Positions 8,031 through 17,892 of a stretch of 64,000 bases of DNA are shown here, piece by piece (position 1 is the first letter of the stretch; every line of letters starts with the position of its first letter). The DNA is taken from assembly GCF_020178975.1 (NCBI RefSeq), contig NZ_JAHXBU010000094.1, positions 62,001-126,000 of the forward strand, in the 5' to 3' direction. The stretch is from Cesiribacter sp. SM1. GTDB taxonomy: Bacteria > Bacteroidota > Bacteroidia > Cytophagales > Cyclobacteriaceae. Position numbers and translations under genes: made by a program. The notes beneath the pieces were generated by a model. It saw only the letters and a program-made list of their open reading frames with translations. It did not search any database and was not told the origin of the DNA.

Positions 8031-8068
8031 CGAAAAAAAAGCCCTCCGGGTTTTTCAAACCGAAGGGC
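8031..8068 (-). terminator. intrinsic terminator after the acyl-CoA dehydrogenase
   Basis: Stem AGCCCTTCGGTTT with a nearly complementary partner around a short loop, followed on the minus strand by eight T. It ends the transcript of the gene at 8095-9276. Confidence 0.8.
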
Positions 8069-8094
8069 TCCTATCACTAAACCCAGAAAAAAAA

Positions 8095-9276
8095 CTATTT
8101 TAACAGCTGGCGAGAGATCACCAGCTTCTGAATTTCTGATGTTCCCTCACCAATGGTGCACAATTTAGAGTCGCGGTAATGTTTTTCTACCGGGTAATCC
8201 TTAGTATATCCGTAGCCACCAAATATCTGCACAGCCTCTGTAGACAGCTCTACAGCTACCTCCGATGCATAGTATTTTGCCATGGCCGACTCTTTGGATA
8301 CCGGCTTATTATTGTTCTTTAAAGCAGCTGCCTGGAAGGTAAGCAGGGTAGCGGCCTCCAGTTTTGTAGCCATATCGGCCAGTTTGAAGGCGATACCCTG
8401 AAACTGCGAAATGGGCTGTCCAAACTGCTGGCGCTCTTTAGAATAGGCTATTGATGATTCCAGTGCCCCTTTGGCGATCCCAAGGCTAAGGGCAGCAATA
8501 GAAATACGGCCGCCATCCAGAATCTTCAGTGCCTGTATAAAGCCATCGCCTACTTTTCCCAAAACATTTTCTTTCGGCACCTTACAATCCTGGAAAATAA
8601 GTTCAGTGGTTTCTGAGGCACGCATGCCCAGCTTATCTTCCTTGCGGCCGGCACTAAAACCTGCTGTACCTTTTTCGATGACAAAGGCAGTCATGGCATG
8701 CGAATCGCCGGGCTCGCCGGTGCGTGCTATTACCACCGCCACATTGCCGGATTTGCCATGGGTGATAAAATTTTTAGAGCCATTCAGCACATAATGGTCG
8801 CCCATGTCTCTGGCTACCGTCTTCATATTACCGGCATCAGAACCTGTATTTGGCTCTGTTAAACCCCAGGCACCCAGCCATTCGCCTGTGGCCAGTTTGG
8901 GCAGGTATTTCTTTTTCTGCTCTTCATTACCAAACATCAAAATATGATTGGTGCATAAAGAATTATGCGCTGCCATAGATAAGCCAATGGCACCATCAAA
9001 TTTTGAAACCTCAATGAGCGCTGTTACGTATTCGAAATAGCCAAAGCCAGAACCTCCATACTCTTGCGGTACCAGCACTCCCATCAGTCCCAGTTCGCCC
9101 ATTTTGCGGAACAGTTCCACTGGAAAAATCTGCTGGTCATCCCATTCCCGGCGGTAGGGCTCTATTTCCCGGCTTGCAAAATTATTGACCATATCAGCAA
9201 TCATGCGCTGATTTTCATTGTAGTCGAAGTTCATACCGGAGTGAACCTCCTGTTCAAAAATTGTTTCTTCTGCCAT
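8095..9276 (-). CDS. acyl-CoA dehydrogenase
   Basis: A 393-residue FAD enzyme that oxidises acyl-CoA to trans-2-enoyl-CoA, passing electrons to ETF. The FAD/substrate signature [14 protein letters not shown], the GFGYFEYV region, the QVFGGYG-type [20 protein letters not shown] and the C-terminal IGEGTSEIQ carrying the usual catalytic Glu (short/medium-chain type) are present. The first ATG gives a 14-residue leader. An internal ATG at 9234 (MNFDYNENQ) matches the usual family N-terminus and has AGGAGG 11 nt upstream, so the true protein may be 379 residues. The gene is monocistronic, with its own terminator. Confidence 0.92.
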   Translation of the reverse strand: MAEETIFEQEVHSGMNFDYNENQRMIADMVNNFASREIEPYRREWDDQQIFPVELFRKMGELGLMGVLVPQEYGGSGFGYFEYVTALIEVSKFDGAIGLSMAAHNSLCTNHILMFGNEEQKKKYLPKLATGEWLGAWGLTEPNTGSDAGNMKTVARDMGDHYVLNGSKNFITHGKSGNVAVVIARTGEPGDSHAMTAFVIEKGTAGFSAGRKEDKLGMRASETTELIFQDCKVPKENVLGKVGDGFIQALKILDGGRISIAALSLGIAKGALESSIAYSKERQQFGQPISQFQGIAFKLADMATKLEAATLLTFQAAALKNNNKPVSKESAMAKYYASEVAVELSTEAVQIFGGYGYTKDYPVEKHYRDSKLCTIGEGTSEIQKLVISRQLLK

Positions 9277-9388
9277 AATGCTAAAATACGAAAATGTACA
9301 GATTTACCAAACTAACATTCGTTCGGATAATAAAAAGTAAATTAAAACGCTTATTAATCTAATTTTTCTTTTCTTGCTATTAATCTGA

Positions 9389-9396
9389 TAGCTTTG
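9389..9396 (+). promoter_or_regulatory. candidate -7 box of the nucleotide-sugar operon
   Basis: TAGCTTTG matches TAnnTTTG fully. It would start transcription about 45-50 bp before the ugd ATG in an AT-rich intergenic region. No clear -33 TTG lies at the usual spacing. Confidence 0.45.
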
Positions 9397-9450
9397 TACT
9401 AAATCATTTTTTAATCAATCATCATTTTATCACAATAACCTACTCTTTGT

Positions 9451-10785
9451 ATGAGAATAGCTGTAGTTGGTACTGGCTACGTTGGCCTTGTTACCGGAAC
9501 TTGTTTTGCCGAAACTGGCAATCATGTAATGTGTGTGGATATTGACGAGCGCAAAGTAAATAAGTTGCGTAACGGTCAGATCACCATTTATGAACCAGGC
9601 CTGGACGTTCTCTTTGAGAGAAATATCAAGCAGAAACGCCTGGAATTCACCACAAACCTGGCCGAAGGTATCAAAGGTGCCGAGATCATCTTTCTGGCCC
9701 TGCCCACACCTCCCGGTGAAGATGGCTCTGCCGACCTTAAATATATCCTGAAAGTTGCCGATGATTTAGGACCACTCCTGGAGCAGTATACTATTATAGT
9801 AGATAAAAGCACCGTACCCGTAGGTACTGCCGAAAAAGTACGTGATAGAATTGCTAAAAATGCCAGGGTAGAATTCGACGTTGTTTCTAACCCCGAGTTC
9901 CTGCGCGAGGGTGTGGCGGTAGAAGACTTTATGAAGCCAGACCGTGTGGTAATTGGTACTGAGTCGCCAAAGGCCCGCAAAAAAATGGAACATCTGTATG
10001 CTCCGCTGGTACGCCAGGGCAACCCGGTAATCTTTATGGATGAGCGCAGCGCAGAGTTAACCAAATATGCAGCCAACTCATTCCTGGCAACCAAAATCAC
10101 GTTCATGAACGAGATTGCCAATCTTTGCGAATTACTGGGAGCCGATGTTGATGCCGTACGCCACGGTGTTGGTACCGACAGCCGCATTGGCAAGCGCTTC
10201 CTGTTTGCAGGTATTGGCTACGGTGGCAGCTGCTTCCCTAAAGATGTGCAGGCCCTGGCAAAATCATCTAGCGATGCCAACTACGAATTCCAGATCCTGC
10301 AGTCTGTAATGGAAGTAAACCAAAATCAGAAAACCAAACTTATTCCTGCAGTTAAGGAGTATTTTGATGGCGATCTGAAAGGTAAAACCATTGCGGTTTG
10401 GGGCCTTGCCTTTAAACCATATACTGACGATATCCGTGAAGCTCCCGCTCTTTACAACATTGAAGCCCTGCTTGAGGCTGGCGCCAGGGTAAAGGCCTAC
10501 GATCCGGAAGCTATGGAAAACGTACGCGAGCAGCTGGGAGATCGTATAGAGTATTGCGACAGCATGTACGAGTGCATCAGTGGTTGTGATGCCCTGATGA
10601 TCATGACGGAGTGGCCCGTATTCCGTACCCCAGAATTCGACCAGCTGGAAAGCACGCTCAATAACAAAGTGATCTTTGATGGCCGTAACCTTTACGAGCC
10701 AGAGCAGATGGAAGAACTAGGGTTTACTTATATAAGCATAGGTAGAAAAGCTGTAAACCCTAAAGTAAAATCAGTACATGCCTAA
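9451..10785 (+). CDS. ugd: UDP-glucose 6-dehydrogenase
   Basis: Oxidises UDP-glucose to UDP-glucuronate with two NAD+. The 444-residue protein has the N-terminal NAD fold ([20 protein letters not shown]), the catalytic Cys261 in [13 protein letters not shown], and the C-terminal UDP-binding domain with [14 protein letters not shown]. This is the usual length. It is the first gene of a tight four-gene operon. Its stop overlaps the start of the next gene, which uses UDP-glucuronate, by 8 bp. The product therefore feeds directly into UDP-xylose formation, for capsule or exopolysaccharide. Confidence 0.93.
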   Translation: MRIAVVGTGYVGLVTGTCFAETGNHVMCVDIDERKVNKLRNGQITIYEPGLDVLFERNIKQKRLEFTTNLAEGIKGAEIIFLALPTPPGEDGSADLKYILKVADDLGPLLEQYTIIVDKSTVPVGTAEKVRDRIAKNARVEFDVVSNPEFLREGVAVEDFMKPDRVVIGTESPKARKKMEHLYAPLVRQGNPVIFMDERSAELTKYAANSFLATKITFMNEIANLCELLGADVDAVRHGVGTDSRIGKRFLFAGIGYGGSCFPKDVQALAKSSSDANYEFQILQSVMEVNQNQKTKLIPAVKEYFDGDLKGKTIAVWGLAFKPYTDDIREAPALYNIEALLEAGARVKAYDPEAMENVREQLGDRIEYCDSMYECISGCDALMIMTEWPVFRTPEFDQLESTLNNKVIFDGRNLYEPEQMEELGFTYISIGRKAVNPKVKSVHA

Positions 10786-11734
10786 GAAAAGAGTTTTAGT
10801 TACCGGGGGTGCGGGCTTTTTAGGCTCGCACCTTTGCGATAGATTTCTGGCCGAAGGTTATCATGTTATTGCCATGGACAACCTTATTACAGGTTCCATG
10901 GAAAACATTGAGCACCTGATGGCCCGCCCGGACTTTGAGTACTACCACTGCGATGTAAGCAAGTATGTACACGTGCCGGGCGAGCTGAAATATATTCTGC
11001 ACTTTGCCTCTCCGGCCAGCCCTATTGATTACCTGAAGATGCCCATCCAGACCCTGAAAGTAGGTTCGCTGGGTACACACAATCTGCTGGGGCTTGCAAA
11101 GGCAAAGGGTGCCAGAATGTTGATTGCCTCTACCTCTGAGGTGTATGGCGATCCGCTGGTGCACCCACAGACAGAAACCTACTGGGGCAATGTAAACCCG
11201 GTTGGTCCGCGTGGTGTGTACGACGAAGCCAAACGCTTCCAGGAGGCCATGACCATGGCTTACCACACCTTCCACGGCCTTGAAACCCGCATTGTACGTA
11301 TCTTCAACACCTACGGCCCGCGCATGCGACTGGACGATGGCCGTGTGCTGCCTGCCTTTGTAAGCCAGGCCCTGCGTGGCGAGGATCTTACCATTTTTGG
11401 CGATGGCTCACAAACCCGCTCCTTCTGCTATGTAGATGACCTGGTTGAAGGCATTTACCGCCTGTTGCTAAGCGATTATGCCCATCCGGTAAACATTGGC
11501 AATCCTGCAGAAATTACCATTCGTGAGTTTGCAGAAGAGATTATCCGCTTAACAGGCACCGAACAGAAGGTTACTTATAAGCCACTGCCGCAGGACGATC
11601 CCAAGCAGCGTCAGCCGGATATCTCGGTTGCCCGTGAGGTACTAGGCTGGGAGCCTAAGTACAGCAGGGCCGAAGGCCTGAAGCCAACCCTCGAATACTT
11701 CAAGAAAAAGGTTCTACAGAAGCAGGAAGCTTAA
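10778..11734 (+). CDS. UDP-glucuronate decarboxylase (UDP-xylose synthase)
   Basis: A 318-residue short-chain dehydrogenase of the UXS type. The NAD motif [14 protein letters not shown] is at the N-terminus, the catalytic pair Tyr148/Lys152 lies in [10 protein letters not shown], and the stretch [18 protein letters not shown] and the block [20 protein letters not shown] are the UXS-specific signatures. It converts UDP-glucuronate to UDP-xylose with CO2 release, in the cytosol. It overlaps ugd by 8 bp and its stop shares a base with the galE start (TAATG), so the three are translationally coupled. General NAD-epimerase annotation would be the conservative alternative. Confidence 0.9.
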   Translation: MPKKRVLVTGGAGFLGSHLCDRFLAEGYHVIAMDNLITGSMENIEHLMARPDFEYYHCDVSKYVHVPGELKYILHFASPASPIDYLKMPIQTLKVGSLGTHNLLGLAKAKGARMLIASTSEVYGDPLVHPQTETYWGNVNPVGPRGVYDEAKRFQEAMTMAYHTFHGLETRIVRIFNTYGPRMRLDDGRVLPAFVSQALRGEDLTIFGDGSQTRSFCYVDDLVEGIYRLLLSDYAHPVNIGNPAEITIREFAEEIIRLTGTEQKVTYKPLPQDDPKQRQPDISVAREVLGWEPKYSRAEGLKPTLEYFKKKVLQKQEA

Positions 11735-12762
11735 TGAAATCTAAAATACTAGTTACCGGCGGCGCCGGCTATATAGGCTCACACACAGCAGTGGCACTTG
11801 CCACTGCCGGGTATGAGCCTGTACTTGTTGATAACTTCGTCAACTCCTCTAAAAGTGTGCTGGAAGGCCTGAAGCAGATCCTGCAGGCCGAACCTACCTT
11901 TTATGAGGCAGATTGCACCGATAAGCAGCAGATGGAGGCCATCTTCAAAAAAGAAGGCAACATCCGCGGGGTTATTCACTTTGCTGCCTATAAAGCAGTA
12001 GGCGAGTCTGTAGCAGAGCCTATCAAATACTACCAGAACAACCTGGGGTCTTTGCTGGTGCTGCTGGAGCTTATGGAGCAGTATGGGGTGGCAGAACTGG
12101 TGTTCTCCTCCTCCTGTACTGTGTACGGCCAGCCCGATGAGCTGCCTGTTACAGAGCAAAGCCCTACCAAGCCTGCAAACTCGCCCTACGGCCGCACCAA
12201 GCAAATGTGCGAAGACATTTTACGCGATGCCGTAGCCAGTGGGCGCAAGCTAAAAACTGTAGCGCTGCGTTACTTTAATCCCGTAGGGGCACACCCCAGC
12301 GGCCTTATTGGCGAACTGCCAAATGGGGTACCTAACAACCTAATTCCGTTTGTTACCCAGACAGCTGCCGGCTTACGCGAAAAAATCACCGTTTTTGGCG
12401 ATGATTACAATACCTCAGACGGCACCTGCATTCGTGATTACATTCATGTGTTGGATCTGGCAGATGCACACATCAAAACATTTGAGTACCTGCGAGATCG
12501 TTCAGAAAACTCTTTCTATGATGTGGTGAATGTGGGAACAGGACAGGGCAATTCAGTGTTGGAGGTTATTCAGACTTTTGAGGAAGTTAGCGGAAAGCCG
12601 CTCAACTACCAGCTTGGCCCACGCCGCCCCGGCGATGTGGAGCAGGTTTGGGCAGATGTTGCCAAAGCAAACAATGTTTTGAACTGGAAAACTCAACACA
12701 GCCTGAAAGATGCCTTAAAAGACGCCTGGCGCTGGCAGCAAAATTTGGTTAAAACAGAATAG
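11734..12762 (+). CDS. galE: UDP-glucose 4-epimerase
   Basis: Interconverts UDP-glucose and UDP-galactose. The 342-residue protein opens [20 protein letters not shown], has SSSCTVYG, the catalytic Tyr152/Lys156 in SPYGRTKQMCE and the family block LRYFNPVGAHPSGLIGE, with GTCIRDYIHVLDLADAH further on. These are GalE hallmarks and not those of the broader epimerase family. The start codon overlaps the preceding stop. It draws on the same UDP-glucose pool as ugd, so the operon splits UDP-glucose between glucuronate/xylose and galactose. Confidence 0.93.
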   Translation: MKSKILVTGGAGYIGSHTAVALATAGYEPVLVDNFVNSSKSVLEGLKQILQAEPTFYEADCTDKQQMEAIFKKEGNIRGVIHFAAYKAVGESVAEPIKYYQNNLGSLLVLLELMEQYGVAELVFSSSCTVYGQPDELPVTEQSPTKPANSPYGRTKQMCEDILRDAVASGRKLKTVALRYFNPVGAHPSGLIGELPNGVPNNLIPFVTQTAAGLREKITVFGDDYNTSDGTCIRDYIHVLDLADAHIKTFEYLRDRSENSFYDVVNVGTGQGNSVLEVIQTFEEVSGKPLNYQLGPRRPGDVEQVWADVAKANNVLNWKTQHSLKDALKDAWRWQQNLVKTE

Positions 12763-12763
12763 T

Positions 12764-13819
12764 ATGTCTAAAAGTATTATGATCACCGGTGGTGCTGGCT
12801 TTATAGGTTCACATGTGGTGCGGTTATTCGTAAACAAATACCCGCATTACAATATTGTAAACCTCGATGCACTCACCTACGCAGGTAATCTCGAGAACCT
12901 GAAGGACATAGAAAACAGGGAAAATTACACCTTTGTTAAAGCTGATATCTGCAAGGCAGAGGAAATTGAGAATGTTTTCAGAGAACACAATATTACTGAT
13001 GTTATTCACCTGGCAGCAGAATCGCACGTAGACCGTTCTATAGCCGACCCCATGGCTTTTATCATGACCAATGTGGTGGGTACGGTAAACCTGCTCAATG
13101 CTGCCCGCAAAGCCTGGGCAGGCGAATATGATCAGCACCGCTTTTATCATGTTAGTACAGATGAGGTATACGGATCGCTGCACGATGGTGGCTTCTTTGT
13201 GGAAACCACGCCATACGATCCGCAATCGCCTTATTCTGCTTCTAAAGCCAGCTCCGATCATTTTGTGCGTGCCTATGCCAACACCTATGGCATGCAAACG
13301 GTGATCAGCAACTGCTCCAACAACTATGGCCCCAACCATTTCCCGGAGAAGCTGATTCCCCTCTGCATTTACAACATCAGGCACAACAAGCCCCTGCCCA
13401 TTTATGGCAAAGGCGAAAATGTACGCGACTGGCTCTATGTAGTAGACCATGCCCGCGCAATTGATGTGGTATTCCACAATGGTGCTACCGGCGAAACCTA
13501 TAACATTGGCGGCTTCAATGAGTGGAAGAACATTGATATTGTGCGGCTGCTGTGTAAGGTAATGGACCGCAAGCTTGGCAGGCCAGAGGGCGAATCAGAA
13601 AAGCTGATCACCTTTGTAAAAGACCGCGCCGGCCACGACCTGCGCTATGCCATTGATGCCAGCAAGATCATGAACGAGCTGGGCTGGCAGCCCTCGCTGC
13701 AGTTTGAGGAAGGCATCGAAAAAACCGTAGACTGGTACCTGGCTAACGAAGAGTGGCTACAAAATGTAACCTCCGGAAACTACCAGGATTACTACAGCGA
13801 ACAGTACGAAAAAAGGTAA
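12764..13819 (+). CDS. rmlB: dTDP-glucose 4,6-dehydratase
   Basis: Catalyses the second step from dTDP-glucose towards dTDP-L-rhamnose and other deoxysugars. The 351-residue protein shows the NAD motif ITGGAGFIGSHVVRLF, the HLAAESHVDRSI segment, Tyr157/Lys161 in SPYSASKASSDH, and the C-terminal DRAGHDLRYAIDASKI and LGWQPS blocks, all diagnostic of RmlB. It follows galE by 1 bp and ends the operon, before a strong terminator. The other rhamnose genes (rmlA, rmlC, rmlD) are not in this window. Confidence 0.93.
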   Translation: MSKSIMITGGAGFIGSHVVRLFVNKYPHYNIVNLDALTYAGNLENLKDIENRENYTFVKADICKAEEIENVFREHNITDVIHLAAESHVDRSIADPMAFIMTNVVGTVNLLNAARKAWAGEYDQHRFYHVSTDEVYGSLHDGGFFVETTPYDPQSPYSASKASSDHFVRAYANTYGMQTVISNCSNNYGPNHFPEKLIPLCIYNIRHNKPLPIYGKGENVRDWLYVVDHARAIDVVFHNGATGETYNIGGFNEWKNIDIVRLLCKVMDRKLGRPEGESEKLITFVKDRAGHDLRYAIDASKIMNELGWQPSLQFEEGIEKTVDWYLANEEWLQNVTSGNYQDYYSEQYEKR

Positions 13820-13826
13820 TTTAGTG

Positions 13827-13855
13827 AAGCCCCGCCAGCAAAGCGGGGCTTTTTT
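13827..13855 (+). terminator. intrinsic terminator of the nucleotide-sugar operon
   Basis: A perfect 9 bp stem AAGCCCCGC/GCGGGGCTT with a 7 nt loop, followed by a T-run. It begins 8 bp after the rmlB stop. Confidence 0.88.
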
Positions 13856-14012
13856 ATTAGGCAACAGGTTTCAGCTGAAAAACCACTAAGCCTAATTAAC
13901 AAATAAGAGGCAGCTGACCATTGAATTAGAAGATGCGCCACTATCAAAAACAACTATACCTATTAAACCATTTTGTCTATATACCCAATACAACTTACCA
14001 CATACCCTACCG

Positions 14013-14450
14013 ATGCACATCCTGCTTCATACAGATGTAGAACAGCCCCTGAAAAAAGTAGCTGATGGTTTTAACGAGAAATTATTCCGGGCCCTGGCAC
14101 CCCCTTTTCCCAGGTTAAAGCTGCTGCGCTTCGATGGCAGTAAAAAAGGAGACTGGGTGGCCATGGAACTCCACTTCGGGCCACTGAAGCAAACTTGGGT
14201 AAGCGAAATTGTGGCAAATGGCCAAACGGCAAAAGAATGGTATTTTATAGACGAAGGCCGAAAGCTTCCCAAACCCTTGCAATATTGGCATCACCACCAC
14301 CGGCTGCTTGCCTTGCCAGGAAGCGGTACCCGTATTGTGGATGATATCACCTACAGCACCGGCAACAGGCTGCTCGACCTTGCCCTCTACCCTGCCCTGC
14401 TGGCTCAGTTCCTCTATCGCAAACCGGTATATAAAAAGTTTTTTAGATAA
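14013..14450 (+). CDS. SRPBCC-family protein
   Basis: A 145-residue protein with the pattern of the SRPBCC/START-like helix-grip fold: an N-terminal strand [18 protein letters not shown], a central strand pair with [15 protein letters not shown] and [12 protein letters not shown], and a long C-terminal helix. These domains bind small hydrophobic ligands or act as cyclases; no ligand can be named. It is followed by the pterin dehydratase gene, 106 bp downstream. Similar short SRPBCC proteins occur widely in Cytophagales. No signal peptide. Confidence 0.7.
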   Translation: MHILLHTDVEQPLKKVADGFNEKLFRALAPPFPRLKLLRFDGSKKGDWVAMELHFGPLKQTWVSEIVANGQTAKEWYFIDEGRKLPKPLQYWHHHHRLLALPGSGTRIVDDITYSTGNRLLDLALYPALLAQFLYRKPVYKKFFR

Positions 14451-14556
14451 ATTCCCCGCAAAAGAGTTCTACAGGTATGGGACATCAGGCCTGGGATATG
14501 AACACCCAATGAGCAATACCCCACAGGCAGAAAACATTCACTCATTCACTATTAAT

Positions 14557-14790
14557 ATGTGGCAGGAACAAGACAATAAGCTCTCCCGCAGCTTCGAATT
14601 TAAAGACTTTTCTGAAGCCTGGGCTTTTATGAACAGGGTGGCACTTTTAGCCGAAAAAATGGATCACCACCCCAACTGGAGCAACGTATACAACAAGGTA
14701 AACATAGAGCTCACCACCCATGATGCCGGTAATACAGTTACCGAGCGTGACAGAAAGCTTGCCAAGGCTATTGATAAGCTGCTGGCGTAG
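14557..14790 (+). CDS. 4a-hydroxytetrahydrobiopterin dehydratase
   Basis: Pterin-4a-carbinolamine dehydratase (PCD/DCoH) regenerates the pterin cofactor after aromatic amino acid hydroxylation. The active-site [16 protein letters not shown] contains the paired His and Pro-Trp residues, and [12 protein letters not shown] is the second family block. The ATG at 14557 gives 77 residues starting [15 protein letters not shown], the compact form usual in Bacteroidota. An in-frame ATG at 14509 would add 16 residues that do not look conserved. No phenylalanine hydroxylase is visible in the window. rsmI follows after 24 bp. Confidence 0.88.
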   Translation: MWQEQDNKLSRSFEFKDFSEAWAFMNRVALLAEKMDHHPNWSNVYNKVNIELTTHDAGNTVTERDRKLAKAIDKLLA

Positions 14791-14814
14791 CATTTTTTTA
14801 ATACCTTTGCCCCT

Positions 14815-15495
14815 ATGCAGGAAAAAACGGCTCTTTACCTGGTGCCTACCCCTATTGGTAATCTGGAGGATATTACTCAGCGTGCCCTGCGCATTCTGGG
14901 AGAAGTTGATCTTATACTGGCAGAAGATACCCGCACCTCAGGAAAACTTCTGAAGCATTACGACATCCGTAAGCCGCTGCAAAGCTACCATGCCCACAAC
15001 GAGCATGGGCAGGTACAGCGTTTGGTAGAGAAGATGAAGGGTGGCAGTGTATTGGCGCTGGTTACTGATGCCGGCACCCCCGCCATTTCCGATCCAGGCT
15101 TTTTGCTGGTGCGTGCGGCTATAGAAGAAGACTTAAAAGTAGAGTGCCTCCCTGGTGCCACCGCTTTTGTACCTGCGCTGGTCAATAGCGGGCTTCCGGC
15201 AGATAAATTTGTGTTTGAAGGATTTTTACCGCACAAAAAAGGCAGGCAAACCCGTTTAAAGGAACTGGCACTGGAAGAACGTACGTTCATCCTGTACGAA
15301 TCGCCGCACCGGCTCGTTAAAAGCCTGCAGCAGCTGGCCGAGCACCTGGGTGGCGACCGGCGCGCCTGTGTTAGCCGGGAACTGACAAAACTATTTGAGG
15401 AAAACCGGCGCGGTACTTTAACTGAACTCTATGAACACTACAACGAGCACCCTCCCAAAGGAGAAATTGTCCTGGTGGTGGCGGGTAAGCAATAG
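14815..15495 (+). CDS. rsmI: 16S rRNA 2'-O-ribose C1402 methyltransferase
   Basis: RsmI methylates the 2'-O of C1402 in the decoding centre of 16S rRNA. The 226-residue protein has all signatures: LVPTPIGNLEDITQRAL at the start, AEDTRTSGKLLKHY, the SAM-binding VTDAGTPAISDPGFLLVR and GATAFVPALVNSGL. It is the canonical member of the two paralogues in the window (the other is at 3807). Its last 65 bp overlap the start of lnt in another frame, which suggests translational coupling. Confidence 0.93.
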   Translation: MQEKTALYLVPTPIGNLEDITQRALRILGEVDLILAEDTRTSGKLLKHYDIRKPLQSYHAHNEHGQVQRLVEKMKGGSVLALVTDAGTPAISDPGFLLVRAAIEEDLKVECLPGATAFVPALVNSGLPADKFVFEGFLPHKKGRQTRLKELALEERTFILYESPHRLVKSLQQLAEHLGGDRRACVSRELTKLFEENRRGTLTELYEHYNEHPPKGEIVLVVAGKQ

Positions 15496-17083
15496 TCGCT
15501 GGTTTTTACCCCTGTTAGCGGCAACAAGTATTCTTTTCTTCTGGCTGGGGTGGCCTGTGCTTCCCTTTGCCCCACTGCTGTTTCTGGCTTTTGTGCCTAT
15601 CCTCATCATGGAGCAGCACATTACTGCAGAACGCTACCGCAAGCCCGGGCGTACGCTGTTCGGCTGGTGGTACCTTACCCTGCTGGGCTGGAACCTCACC
15701 ACCACCTGGTGGGTGGTAAACTCTACGCTCATAGGCGGCATTTTCGCAAATATTGCCAATGCCCTGCTCATGTGCATACCGCTGCTCTTATTCCGCTACA
15801 CAAAGCGCCGCACCGGCCCCGGTCTGGGCTACATGAGCTTTGTGCTCTACTGGATTACCTTCGAAAATATACACCTTACCTGGGATCTTAGCTGGCCCTG
15901 GCTCACCCTGGGCAACGGCTTCGCCATGTTTCCGGAGTGGGTACAGTGGTATGAGTGGACGGGCGTATTCGGCGGCTCTCTCTGGATACTCCTGGGCAAC
16001 CTGCTGGCCTATTTCCTCTTCTGGCATGGCAAGCCTCATTTCTCTGCGGTAACTGTGGTAGTAATGCTGTTCTGGATAGGCCTGCCGATACTAGGCGGTT
16101 ACATACGCTACTGGAGTTATGTAGAAACAGGTCCGGAATACGAAGCCGTAGTGCTGCAGCCAAATATTGACCCCTTCACCGAGAAATTTGCCGGCACCGA
16201 AAACTTTATTCCCTACGAAGAGCAGGTACAGCGCTTTATACAACAGAGCCAGACTAAGCTCGGGCCACAAACCAGCTTTCTGCTCTGGCCGGAAACGGCC
16301 ATTGACCAGGCCTTCGACGAAAGGTACCTGAACCAGCAGCCTATCATTCAGGATATCACTAAATTTGTGAACAGCTATCCACAGCTGTCGCTGTTAACAG
16401 GCATTACCTCTTACAGCGTATACGATAAGGGCACGCCGCCTGCAACAGCACGCTACCGGGAAGGCTTTGGCCACTACGATGTTTTCAATACCGCCTATTT
16501 TATCAACGGCAACACCGACTCTACCTATCATAAAAGTAAGCTGGTGCCTGGCCCAGAGCTGCTCCCTTATCCACAGGTAACACGCTGGCTTTCCGAAACA
16601 GTCTTTAACCTGGGAGGCTCTGCAGGTGGTTTTGGCCGCCAGGCCGAACGTACTGTATTCTTTAACAGCCAGGGAGTAGGGGTAGCCCCTTCTATCTGTT
16701 ATGAATCTGTTTATGGCGATTTTATGGCTGAGTTCATCCGCAATGGAGCCAGCTTTATCTTTATCATTACCAATGATGGCTGGTGGGGCAATACCGCTGG
16801 GCATAAGCAGCACTTCCATTATGCACGCCTGCGTGCCATAGAAACCCGCCGCAGCATTGCCCGCTGTGCCAACACAGGCATATCTGGCTTTATAAACCAG
16901 CGTGGCGATGTGTTGCAAAAAACCCGCTACTGGGAGCCAGATGTAGTTAAGGGCAGCATTCGCGCCAATGAAACAATTACTTTTTACGCTGCCTACGGTG
17001 ATTACCTGGGCCGCACTGCCGGCTGGATAGCGCCTTTCCTGCTGCTGGCCGCTTTTGTCAGAAAACGAGTTATAAAAAAATAA
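15431..17083 (+). CDS. lnt: apolipoprotein N-acyltransferase
   Basis: An inner-membrane enzyme that adds the third acyl chain to the N-terminal Cys of lipoproteins. About seven hydrophobic helices occupy the first 230 residues and the C-terminus; between them lies a nitrilase domain. The triad is complete: Glu288 in LLWPETAID, Lys370 in KSKLVPGPELLP and Cys423 in PSICYESVYG. Length, 550 residues, is normal. The chosen ATG overlaps rsmI by 65 bp. A downstream TTG at 15467 is an alternative that would still overlap. The next gene starts on the last base of the stop. The window encodes several lipoprotein substrates. Confidence 0.92.
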   Translation: MNTTTSTLPKEKLSWWWRVSNSRWFLPLLAATSILFFWLGWPVLPFAPLLFLAFVPILIMEQHITAERYRKPGRTLFGWWYLTLLGWNLTTTWWVVNSTLIGGIFANIANALLMCIPLLLFRYTKRRTGPGLGYMSFVLYWITFENIHLTWDLSWPWLTLGNGFAMFPEWVQWYEWTGVFGGSLWILLGNLLAYFLFWHGKPHFSAVTVVVMLFWIGLPILGGYIRYWSYVETGPEYEAVVLQPNIDPFTEKFAGTENFIPYEEQVQRFIQQSQTKLGPQTSFLLWPETAIDQAFDERYLNQQPIIQDITKFVNSYPQLSLLTGITSYSVYDKGTPPATARYREGFGHYDVFNTAYFINGNTDSTYHKSKLVPGPELLPYPQVTRWLSETVFNLGGSAGGFGRQAERTVFFNSQGVGVAPSICYESVYGDFMAEFIRNGASFIFIITNDGWWGNTAGHKQHFHYARLRAIETRRSIARCANTGISGFINQRGDVLQKTRYWEPDVVKGSIRANETITFYAAYGDYLGRTAGWIAPFLLLAAFVRKRVIKK

Positions 17084-17880
17084 TGAACCTCCAGCACATT
17101 CTTCAACCATCACTAGACCTTATCAAAGAAACCGGTGCTTTTATCCGGCAGGAAGGCAAAAATTTCGACAGGGCCAACATTGAACACAAAGGCCTCAACG
17201 ACCTGGTATCTTATGTAGATAAGCAGGCAGAGCAAAAGCTGGTAGAAGGTCTGCGGCAGATCCTGCCAGGCTGTGGCTTTATTGCCGAAGAAGGCACCGC
17301 CCAGGCTGCCGATGAAGAGTACAAATGGATTATCGATCCGCTCGATGGCACTACCAACTTTTTACACAGCCTGCCGGTTTTTGCCGTAAGCGTAGGCCTG
17401 CTGCAGGGGCAGGAGCTGGTCATGGGCATTGTGTACGAGGTTAATGCTGATGAAATGTTCTGGGCTATCAGGGGGCAGGGCGCTTATTGCAATGGCGAGA
17501 GAATAAAAGTATCGCCCATTGCTGAAGTATCTCAAAGCCTTATTGCCACCGGCTTTCCCTATTACGATTTTGGCTTGATGCAGACCTACCTCGACATCAT
17601 GGAGCATTTCATGAAAAACAGCCACGGCCTGCGCCGCCTTGGCAGTGCAGCAGTAGATCTGGTATATACGGCCATGGGGCGCTTTGAGGGCTTCTTTGAA
17701 TATAACCTCAAGCCCTGGGATGTAGCAGGCGGAATTATTATTGTACAGGAGGCAGGTGGCACCGTAACAGATTTCAAAGGTGGATCAGACTTTATTTTTG
17801 GCGGAGAATTGCTAGCCACCAACGGTAAAATACACCAGGAGGCTCTGCAAACCATCAAAGAGCGCTGGCATAAAGCCTAA
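17083..17880 (+). CDS. inositol monophosphatase family protein
   Basis: A 265-residue Mg2+-dependent sugar phosphatase. Metal-binding motifs are in place: GFIAEEGT (Glu), WIIDPLDGTTNFLH (Asp-Pro-Leu-Asp-Gly-Thr) and the C-terminal KPWDVAGGIIIVQEAGG. The family includes SuhB and CysQ. Without specificity residues that I can read, the substrate may be inositol phosphate, another polyol phosphate or 3'-phosphoadenosine 5'-phosphate. The start overlaps the lnt stop by one base (TAATG), so it is coupled to lnt. Confidence 0.9.
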   Translation: MNLQHILQPSLDLIKETGAFIRQEGKNFDRANIEHKGLNDLVSYVDKQAEQKLVEGLRQILPGCGFIAEEGTAQAADEEYKWIIDPLDGTTNFLHSLPVFAVSVGLLQGQELVMGIVYEVNADEMFWAIRGQGAYCNGERIKVSPIAEVSQSLIATGFPYYDFGLMQTYLDIMEHFMKNSHGLRRLGSAAVDLVYTAMGRFEGFFEYNLKPWDVAGGIIIVQEAGGTVTDFKGGSDFIFGGELLATNGKIHQEALQTIKERWHKA

Positions 17881-17892
17881 AGCCTGATCTGT

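Noticed and set aside
9246-9251. AGGAGG on the minus strand before an internal ATG of the acyl-CoA dehydrogenase
   Set aside because: The spacing of 11 nt is long and the match is inside a possible coding leader. In a phylum with little Shine-Dalgarno use it may be chance, so I recorded it only as an alternative start.
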